A DNA stretch of 64,000 nt from Maratus speciosus. Taxonomy: Eukaryota > Arthropoda > Arachnida > Araneae > Salticidae. Each line of letters opens with the position of its first letter. The stretch's first letter is position 1. Under the pieces are notes generated by a model. The model was given only the letters and a program-made list of their open reading frames with translations, did not search any database and was not told where the DNA came from. Both the position numbers and the translations under genes were made by a program. Below, one piece after another: positions 57,301 to 64,000 of the stretch. The stretch spans positions 537,233,073 through 537,297,072 of the forward strand of contig OZ010786.1 of the NCBI GenBank assembly GCA_963932465.1, given 5' to 3'.

Positions 57301-58900
57301 ATCCTTGGTCCTCTTTAAGTTTTTATGCACTAAATTGTTAATAACATGCCTCTTTTCTATACTATTTTTTTCGTTTTTGGGGTGAATTCTCCATTCAGTT
57401 ACTACTCCATTTCTACATTTCAGTTAAGACCCTGGTACCCTTGGGGTCCCGGTACAGGAGCCCTTGAAATTTTAGTGCACTAAATTTTTAACAAATTGCT
57501 TCTTTTTTATCCGATCTTCATTTTGGGATATTTTCTCCCTTTACTTATTTTCCAGTTAATACATTACAGTTAAGAACATAGGCCCGTCTAGGGTCCTGTC
57601 CAAAGCCCCTTGAACTTTCTGTGTCCTACGCATTTTCACCCCCTAATTTTCTCACCTACTCAGTGCTTAATTTTAAAGTTCAGTCATAGACTCTTCTCCC
57701 TAGACCAGCACCCACATATTTTCATTGGGACGCTAGGGCCCCTTTTTAACCATTTCCCCAATTTTTGTGCATATTTTTCAAATTATATTTTAATCATGTT
57801 TTCATTTAGGGTCCTATTCTCAACTATCAGTTGGCCCCTTTTCGGGCCCCTATTATAGCTCCCTTAGAAATAGTCCGATTCGCTAGCTTTTTTTTCTAAC
57901 AACTTCTTAGGTTCTCCAGCTACTACATGAATGACAAAAAAAAAGACAAAAAATTTCAGCTACCACCAATTTTGAATATAAATCGCCTTCTTGGACCTTT
58001 GGTGAAGCTTCTTTAAAAATGATCAGATTTCCTTGCAATTTTCTTTAACATCGTTCTAGCGCCCTCTGATTACTTTAAAAACTACTAAAAAGTATCTTTA
58101 TTCCAAATTACATGCTCCATAAGTCCCTGACACCTTGGTGTCCGTTACATGGCCCCTTGAGGCTTTCGCACCATGAATTGTTAATAGATTGTCCCTCTTA
58201 ATCCGATCTTCATTTTTTGAACAATGTTTTCCATTTAGTTATCCTCCCGTTTCTATATTCCATTCAAAATCCTGGGGCACCCTAGGGTCCCGTAGGGCCC
58301 GATCCGGGTCCTCTTGAACTTTTTGTTTATCATGCATTTTTCACCCCCTAATTTTCTCACCTTCTCATTGCATCATTTTAAAATTGAATCTTGGACTCTT
58401 CTCCCTAGACAAACATCTTCATATTTGTATTTTGTTCCTAGGGTCCTTTTTTAAGCATTTACCCCATTTTTTGCACATTTCTTTAAAGTATTATTCTAAT
58501 GATAAATTCATACCCTATGCCTAATTTTGACTAACTGACGATCCAAAACGCTAAGTACTAAAACATATGTTTTCAGTAAGGGTCATGTTCATAACTATCA
58601 GTTGGCCCCTTTTGGGCCCCCTATTTTAGCTGCCTTAAAAATAGTCCGATTAACTAGCTTTTTTTCTGACAACTTCTTTTCTCCAGCTACTACATGAAAG
58701 AGAAAAAAGAAAATTCAGACTTCAGTTTCGGCCAACTTTGAATAGTAATCGCTTTCTTGGGGCCTTTGTTGCAGCTCTTTAAAAACTATCCTATTCTATT
58801 GCAATTATCTTCAACATAGACCTAGCGTCTTCCAGCTACTTTAAAACCATTAAAAATTGTTTTACAACCAACTACATTCCAGTTAAGACCTTTGCATTTA
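57300..58900 (+). repeat. Pyrimidine-rich diverged repeats
   Basis: This is a C- and T-rich block on the plus strand. One module (cccttgaaattttagtgcac, then taaatttttaacaa and atccgatcttcatttt) occurs near 57300, 57460 and 58155. A second module (caccccctaattttctcacc, gactcttctccctagac, aactatcagttggcccctttt, ccgatt(c/a)(g/a)ctagctttttt, ctccagctactacatga) occurs at about 57640-57930 and 58350-58700. Two units of roughly 700 bases are therefore visible, heavily diverged. Open frames inside it are low in complexity. The origin is unknown. Confidence 0.65.
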
Positions 58901-60427
58901 GGGCCCGGTCTTTCTTTATGCCTCAACAACCACCTTTTTCGAACATTATTCTTCTTTTTCGACATCAACTTACATCTAGTCACTACTGCCGTAAAATAAA
59001 AAATTGCTTTACTTTAAAGGCAAGTATAGGTGAGAGATTTCATACGTTTTTTTAAAAATCGTGTTAATGATAAAAGTATTTCATGAAATTTACAAGAGAA
59101 GTTGGCATCTTCCACCGCTTGGGGGCACATTCTTTCATTCTGTTTAAGGGCGCAATTTCAATAGGATTTGCTTCCTTCAACTTATATTACAATTCAGTAG
59201 CTTTCTATATTATGAAAAATTATCTTAGACTTTAGTTACCAACATTTTCTAACATTAATGGTGCATTCTTTTCTTTTATTATTCCATGGGCTTGATTACT
59301 ATGAGGTTTGGCTCTCTCAACTTAGTTTTTGATTGTCTCCGGCACGTGCGGGACACTTCCGGAAAATGCTGCCATATTTACCGGGGACCCAGATTACAGG
59401 TTCTTTCGAAAAGAAGTTTGTTGAGAACACAATAGACGCTGCGGAAGGCAATCTTAAAGGGACGTCAATACCTTAAAAATACCTACTCTGAAATTATAAA
59501 TTAATATTTTCTTTTGTGGTATCTTTTCACCAAATTTCCTAGTATGCAATAGTCTAGAAGATAAATTGTGACTTAAAAATCATTGTATTAAAAATCAAAC
59601 ATTATTGCGCGACTGTATCTCCCATACCAAACAAGAATAACACCACTGAATGCCATGAGTCAGCTATGCCCCACCCTTGTTGTTCTACGTATAGGGTAAC
59701 TCCGGGAGAGTCACCGCATACGGGATAGATACCGCACCCCTTGTATCTCTTGTAAATATCGATAGATGGTCGTCAAACGCACAGTATAGGTGCGCAATGA
59801 GATTATTTTGACCAGTGTATAGCGTGAATCCCATTTCGATGTTTACTTGTAGAAGTACAATTTTTTTTTTTGACGTAAGTGCATGATTTTACCGTCCAAA
59901 CTTTTAAACACGTTAGGTTTAAATATTTTTCATACACTAATTACTAAATGCATACATGATTTCGAAGTCAAAACTAAGTGTAGCGTTTGTATAGAGTACT
60001 GTGTATATGGTTACGCCATTCCCCTTAGCGATGGCAGGTAACTGTGATGGCCGACGTCTGCACCATGCAAAATGGGATACATGCTGCACTGCTATTCAGG
60101 AACACATGCAGCAGTTTTTTTTTGTACGGGATGATTAAGTGTTATTAACTTTTCCTTTTCTTTTTGCACAAACTAACCATGTTAGGCATGTTATCAAGTT
60201 TACTAAAACCAAAGGAGAAAAGGTGAAAATAAAAAGTAAGAAAGATGCAAGTCAAGATGATAATAATGGAAAATTGAATTACGCGTAAAGCAGACGTTCT
60301 TTGCAAACTACTCCAAAAAAGAGGAAGTGTAATTGTCTTCGTTGCATCATGTGTTTAAAATTAGTTACATAAAGACTATACATTTTCGACACTTTTTCTG
60401 CACATTGTAGTTGAAAACACAGGCCTC
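58901..60427. other. Unassigned region with two less AT-rich islands
   Basis: Islands at about 59330-59480 and 59590-60120 have more G and C than the surroundings. Around 59691 the words gggtaactccgggagagtca recall a TIR of the gggtaactttga type but no matching right end was found. A cysteine-bearing frame at 60290-60370 (KKRKCNCLRCIMC) may be part of an old transposase tail. Nothing could be assigned firmly. Confidence 0.3.
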
Positions 60428-60431
60428 TTAA

Positions 60432-60631
60432 CCCATTCAGAACCATAGGTGCATATTAGCACCTTCATAAAGAGCTTACAGAATTTGTTTCTGGCACCAG
60501 TAACAAAGAGAAGTAATATTTGCTTTGTTTAATTAGAGCATTTTCATGATTATTTAAGTAAAGGTAACTTCTTTTAAAAAAGTGGTAACAACCGAATAAA
60601 ATTTGTGTAAAAGCCACCGGTCCCGAAAGGG
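60432..60631. mobile_element. piggyBac-type MITE (TTAA-flanked)
   Basis: A 200-bp element with the left end cccattcagaacc and, inverted from the right, ccctttcgggacc (10 of 13), flanked by TTAA (60428-60431 and 60632-60635). No coding content. Confidence 0.75.
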
Positions 60632-60635
60632 TTAA

Positions 60636-61514
60636 CAAATAACTTATGTAAACACAATTTTACTTTTTTTCTTTTCCTTTTCTAATGCATTTATGTTACG
60701 TTGTTGCTGTGAATAACAATTAAAATTTGATGTAATAAAAAATAAGACTATAATTTTAATAGTGAAAGTAGGCAACAATTATTAATTTGAATCTACTAAT
60801 ACGTTTCATTGTACTCATTTAGTTTCATTTTGTTATTACGTCGTTAATTATAGTCCAGATATGAATATATTTTTTAAATATTTTTATTTATAATTTCATT
60901 CTGTTCTATTGCAAGCGCGGCATAACTACCGCACAAGTGCTGCGTCTCAGCCTGAATGTACGGGTGACGCGCCGCAGTGTAATGTTTTAGAAAAGAATTG
61001 TTAAAAAATATTAATAATTTGTTTTGAATTTTTTTTTTTTTTTTGTCGCAGAACACGTGTTGTATATTTAACATTAAATAGCACAGCATGATTTTTGTAA
61101 ATTTTATGTCCGCCATAGGAATTCATACACAAATTCAAAAATCCCTGCCGGCCCGGCCTACAGGCAGAGGTAGATTTCGAAGTTAAGTATACTAATTTCA
61201 CCAACAAAAACTAAATCATTATTAGATATAAATCCACTTTAACAGTTTTATCTGTCTGCTTTTGACGAGTTTTTCTTTCATTTTTATAAAATATCTGGTT
61301 TTATCAGAATCATGTTAAGGCGATATTAAAAAAATATTTTTCCATACTCAACAACTCGAAATTTTCTGGCACATTTTCAGATTAATTTTTAATAAAAAAA
61401 AAATATGAAACATGCCTGACGTGATTTTTTAAAAGATTTATAAGCGACCTGTGTTTTTATTTTTCTTTCAACTAATTAAAACTTGATTAATAAACAATTA
61501 TTTTCTCAGTAGGG
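60636..61514. other. Unassigned AT-rich DNA with a small G+C-rich island
   Basis: An island at 60910-60985 (gcgcggcataactaccgcac...gtgacgcgccgcagtgtaat) and another near 61140-61175 (tgccggcccggcc) stand out, but no gene or element could be assigned. A T-run at 61029-61044 is followed by gtcgcag, which looks like an acceptor site without a convincing exon. Confidence 0.35.
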
Positions 61515-64000
61515 CAATATTTTTCGTTTCTAACACAATCGCTTCGGGAAATTCTGTTCAAAATGCCCACTTTGACGTCTTTTCTTGAAATATATTCTGT
61601 CTCTATGAAAAAAATCGATCATTACTGTACATTATATAGTTTCTGACATGAGAATCTAGCAATTGGATGCGTTTGAGAGCAAAAATGAACGTAAAAATGA
61701 GTAAGAAAATAGACAGTTTGGATTTGAATGCACCCATAATAAGATGATTTTTTTCTTCAACCGCTATGTACTTTTAATTTGTTTTTGCTTTAAGAATTGG
61801 CCCTATCAAAAACTTGTCTATAGAAATGTTGAAGACAATATTAAGAAGATATATGATAAATTCATGGAGATTTTATATCTTGTGAATTGACGGAGTTATG
61901 AAAATTTTTCTTCTTCAACCCCCTTTTTTGTTTTCGTTTTTTAATTTTTTGCGGTACGAATTGGTCCTATCAAAAACTTGTGAATATAAAAATTGTAGAT
62001 AATATTAAGGAGATGTATAATAAAATTATTGGATCTGATATCTTGAGAATTGACGAAGTAAGGAATTTTTTTCTCCCAAAAACCCTATTTTTGCGCCCCT
62101 AGAGCCTATTTTAAATTTTATCAAAAATCTGTGATGCATGAATTTTTGACGCTATTTTTAAAAGTAATAAAACCTTTAAACTGATTTTATATGTACAAAA
62201 ATTAAGAAGTTATGGGTTTTTTTCGGTTTTCACAAAACCGCTCCCTATTTCCATCCCCTTTGTCTGCTTTTGCCCATTAACGAACTTGACCGAGATTTTA
62301 TGTCCCTTGATTTTATGTATCAGTTTGGAATAGATTTGTGCAGAATTGCGGGAGTTATCGAGTCCAGAAGAAAGTGATAACATAATTGATTCGGGAAATT
62401 CCGTTCAAAATGTCCACTTTGGCATAATTTTTTGAAATATATTCTGCCTCTATCAAAAAATCGATCATTGCGGTACATTATATAGTTTCTGAATAAGCGA
62501 ATCTACCAATAAAATGCGTTTGAGAGCAAAAATGAATTTAAAAATGAGTCAGAAAATAGGCAGTTTGGATTTGAGTGCATCCTTAATGCAATGATTTTTC
62601 CAACACAATCCGCTTCGGGAAATTCGGTTCAAAATGCCCACTTTAACAGCATTTTTTAAAATATATTCTGTCTCTATCAAAAAATCGACCATTACGGTAC
62701 ATTATATAGTTTCTGAGTAAGAATACGTACCAATTGGAAGCCTTTGAGAGCAAAAATGAATCGTAAAATGAGTCAGAAAATACGCAGTTTGGATTTGAAT
62801 ACACCCTTACTTAGATGATTTTTTTCTTCAACCGCTATGTATTTTTAGTTTGTTTTTGCTGTAAGAATTGGTCCTACCCAAAACTTGTCTATATAGATGT
62901 TGTAGACAATATTAAGAAGATGTATGATAAATTCATGGGGATTTTATATCTTTTGAATTGACGGAGTTATGGATTTTTTACTTCTTCAAACCCCCTTTTT
63001 GTTTTCGTTTTTAATTTTTTTTTTTTTTTTTTTGCGGTACGAATTGGTCCTATCAAAAACTTGTGAATATAAAAGTTGTAGATAATATTAAGGAGATTTA
63101 TAATAAAATTAATTGGAATTGATACCTTGAGAATTGACGAAGTTATGAATTTGTTTCTCCAAAAAACCCTATTTTTTGCGCCCCTTGAGCCCATTTTTAA
63201 CTTTATCAAAATCTGTGATACATAAAATTTTGGCCCTATTTTTAGAAGTAATAAAAACTTTAAACTGATTTGATATGTACAAAAATTAAGATGTTATGGG
63301 GGGGGGTTTCGGTTTTCACAAAACCCCTCCCTATTTCCATCCCCTCGGTCCTATTTTGCCCATTAACGAACTTGACCGAGATTTTATGTCCCTTGATTTT
63401 ATGTATCAGATTGGAAGAGATTTGTGCAGAATTGCGGAAGTTATCGTGTCCAGAAGAAAGTGATAACACAATTGCTTCGGGAAATTCCGTTCAAAATGCC
63501 CACTTTGACATAATTTTTTTAAATATATTCTGCCTCTATCAAAAAATCGATCATTGCGGTACATTATATAGTTTCTGAATAAGCGAATCTACCAATTAAA
63601 TGCGTTTGAGAGCAAAAATGAATTTAAAAATGAGTCAGAAAATAAGCAGTTTGGATTTAAGTGCATCCTTAATTCAATGATTTTTCCAACACAATCCGCT
63701 TCGGGAAATTCGGTTCAAAATGCCCACTTTAACAGCATTTTTAAAAATATATTCTGCCTCTATCAAAAAATCGACCATTACGGTACATTATATAGTTTCT
63801 GAGTAAGAAAACGTACCAATTGGAAGCCTTTGAGACCGAAAATGAATTGTAAAATGAGTCAGAAAAGACGCAGTTTGGATTTGAATACACCCTTACTTAG
63901 ATGATTTTTTTCTTCAACCGCTATGTATTGTTAATTTGTTTTTGCTGTAAGAATTGGTCCTATCCAAAACTTGTCTATATAGATGTTGTAGACAATATTA
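61515..64000 (+). repeat. Higher-order tandem array, about 1,087-bp unit
   Basis: Module a (cttcgggaaattc, gttcaaaatgcccacttt, aaaaaatcga(t/c)cattac, gtacattatatagtttctg, gagagcaaaaatga, cagtttggattt) starts near 61540, 62387, 62611, 63473 and 63698. In complete units, two a modules lie side by side (about 224 bases apart), followed by about 650 bases of other modules (ttcttcaaccgctatgta; cctatcaaaaacttgt twice; gaattgacg(g/a)agttatg; cgaacttgaccgagatttta). Equivalent points recur at 1,086 and 1,087 bases. The first unit is incomplete and the third runs off the window. Copies 2 and 3 are very similar, so the array is young. Confidence 0.95.

Noticed and set aside
61045..61090. Exon behind tttttttt-gtcgcag
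   Set aside because: The acceptor looks good but all frames meet a stop within about 13 codons and no polyadenylation context is clear.
63270..63578. 102-codon frame in the array
   Set aside because: It is inside the tandem satellite. Corresponding frames in the other units carry stops, so it is chance.
1..64000. CRISPR arrays, operons, bacterial promoters or ribosome binding sites
   Set aside because: The sequence is clearly eukaryotic. No regularly spaced direct repeats with unique spacers occur; the tandem repeats seen are microsatellites, a 37-bp repeat and the 1,087-bp array.

Overview
This is an AT-rich eukaryotic window (very low G+C by eye, many homopolymer and TA/GATA tracts). I find no intact cellular gene. 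What can be identified is transposon debris typical of an arthropod genome. The mixture of Tc1/mariner, pogo/Tigger, piggyBac, hAT-type and Penelope-like remnants, long foldback elements and a complex satellite suggests an arthropod, plausibly a spider or other chelicerate. That assignment is inference, not a database match. The window is most easily read as intergenic or deep-intronic DNA.

Left third (1-22 kb): a piggyBac-type MITE flanked by TTAA (902-1755); a palindromic mariner derivative made of two inverted 3' halves (6715-7616); a diverged tandem repeat (8.47-11.2 kb) interrupted by a hairpin MITE, a Tigger remnant (9398-10029) and a hAT-like MITE (10673-10917); a repeated block from 11.8 to 16.0 kb that carries a tRNA-derived SINE and a gutted piggyBac element (13256-14584); a decayed Penelope-like retroelement with RT and GIY-YIG remains (about 16.05-17.46 kb); and a 1.66-kb foldback TA element (20195-21856).

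Middle (22-46 kb): dispersed inverted repeat pairs (25.75 with 29.64 kb; 31.7 with 43.0 kb); a palindromic pair of Penelope-type ends (26.05-26.29 kb); two opposite-facing copies of one unnamed TA-flanked family (26743-27857 and 47730-49638); a MITE related to Tigger by design (28238-29429); relics of an IS630-type transposase (30.4-30.9 kb) and of a mariner (33796-34350); a Tc1-type palindrome followed by a recent 660-bp tandem duplication (34779-37020); a nearly complete but broken Tc1 (41080-42627) that abuts a MITE across one shared TA; and a second Tigger (45251-46339).

Right third (46-64 kb): a foldback element (49839-50528); Tc1-type arm copies; a possible recursive splice site (51770/51771); two piggyBac-type MITEs sharing one TTAA (52390-52814); one possible short coding exon (55029-55108); a decayed TE-derived protein (56.4-57.3 kb); pyrimidine-rich diverged repeats (57.3-58.9 kb); another TTAA MITE (60432-60631); and a higher-order tandem array of about 1,087-bp units running off the right edge (61.5-64 kb). 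A diverged inverted relative of the array unit lies 30 kb away at 31.15-31.4 kb.

No complete transposase survives, so the elements here could move only with enzymes supplied from elsewhere. Coordinates of decayed coding regions are approximate; TIR and target-site coordinates were read base by base.
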